A stretch of DNA of 64,000 nt, from contig JAFMOC010000039.1 of the NCBI GenBank assembly GCA_019802505.1, positions 1,736,001 to 1,800,000 of the forward strand, read 5' to 3'. This DNA comes from Corydoras sp. C115 (Eukaryota; Chordata; Actinopteri; Siluriformes; Callichthyidae). The stretch's first letter is position 1. Each line of letters starts with the position of its first letter. Positions 33,445 through 64,000 of this stretch are shown here, piece after piece. Below the pieces are notes generated by a model, which was not told the DNA's origin, searched no databases, and saw only the letters and a list, made by a program, of their open reading frames with translations. Made by a program: the position numbers and the translations under genes.

Positions 33445-33445
<1 letters not shown>
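33215..33445 (+). promoter_or_regulatory. celsr3 leader region with upstream ORFs
   Basis: The GC-rich stretch has ATGs at 33215 (stop 33290-33292), 33222 (stop after the celsr3 start, ending 33590), 33241 (stop 33262-33264, A at -3) and 33293 (stop TAA 33443-33445). The transcription start is not known, so which of these are transcribed is inferred. Confidence 0.55.
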
Positions 33446-63765
<30,320 letters not shown>

Positions 63766-64000
63766 GTAAGTAAATGCATAGATGTGTGCAGAATGTATCC
63801 CCTAACAGAAACTACAAGTTATATTTATATTAAAAACACTTTCTCTATTTATTTACTTTTCTATTCATTAATTCATTCGTTCATTGATTTGCCTTTAGCT
63901 CTGACAAACATTTGATTAGATGATTGGATGCTTAATCCTTTTCAGCTCTTACAGCAGCAGCAGGGAGCTTTAAAACGTTGAGCAGGAAATATTTCTGAAT
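63766..64000 (+). other. celsr3 intron 6, left end
   Basis: No further exon before the window ends. A short ATTC-type run is at about 63864-63880. Confidence 0.6.

Overview
The window is nuclear DNA from a ray-finned fish, probably an ostariophysan such as a catfish. The evidence is two intron-split vertebrate genes, very dense microsatellites (TA, CA/GT, GA, GAGT, ATTC), about 36 copies of a V-SINE/DANA-like tRNA-derived SINE, a second tRNA-headed SINE, and decayed Tc1/mariner, hAT-like and LINE fragments. The species cannot be fixed by reading alone.

Two genes lie head-to-tail on the + strand. (1) dalrd3, 8-9517: thirteen coding exons whose phases all join into a 568-residue reading frame. 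The ATG is at base 8, so promoter and 5' leader are outside the window. The product is a DALR anticodon-binding-domain protein, known in human as a tRNA(Arg)-binding partner of the m3C methyltransferase METTL2. (2) celsr3, 33445 to beyond the right end: a 4.7 kb first coding exon with signal peptide, long variable N-terminal region, furin-like RTRR site and essentially nine cadherin repeats. Five more exons follow inside the window (end of cadherin 9, spacer, three EGF-like modules, first half of the first laminin-G domain). The rest of the gene, including GAIN/GPS and the seven-helix part, lies to the right. DALRD3 and CELSR3 both map to human 3p21.31, so the pairing looks like conserved linkage.

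The 23.5 kb between the genes has no recognisable host gene. It holds a dead Tc1-like transposon inserted in a (TA)n tract, LINE 3' fragments, many SINEs (some nested, truncated or internally deleted), an old duplicated block at 16.4-17.5 kb and unique stretches. Just upstream of celsr3 (32.2-33.06 kb) is a tandemly duplicated cassette of about 410 bp. Each copy has a perfect palindromic CRE (TGACGTCA) and POU octamer sites. A (GA)n tract and a GC-rich leader follow. The leader has several upstream ORFs, one of whose stop codons overlaps the celsr3 start codon (TAATG). These are the most unusual local features. The celsr3 introns (8.3, 1.8, 10.7, 2.6 and 1.2 kb) are mostly repeats, with some unique candidate regulatory stretches.

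No new multi-gene system was found. The best leads are the duplicated CRE/octamer cassette, the overlapping uORF, and the SINE rearrangements.
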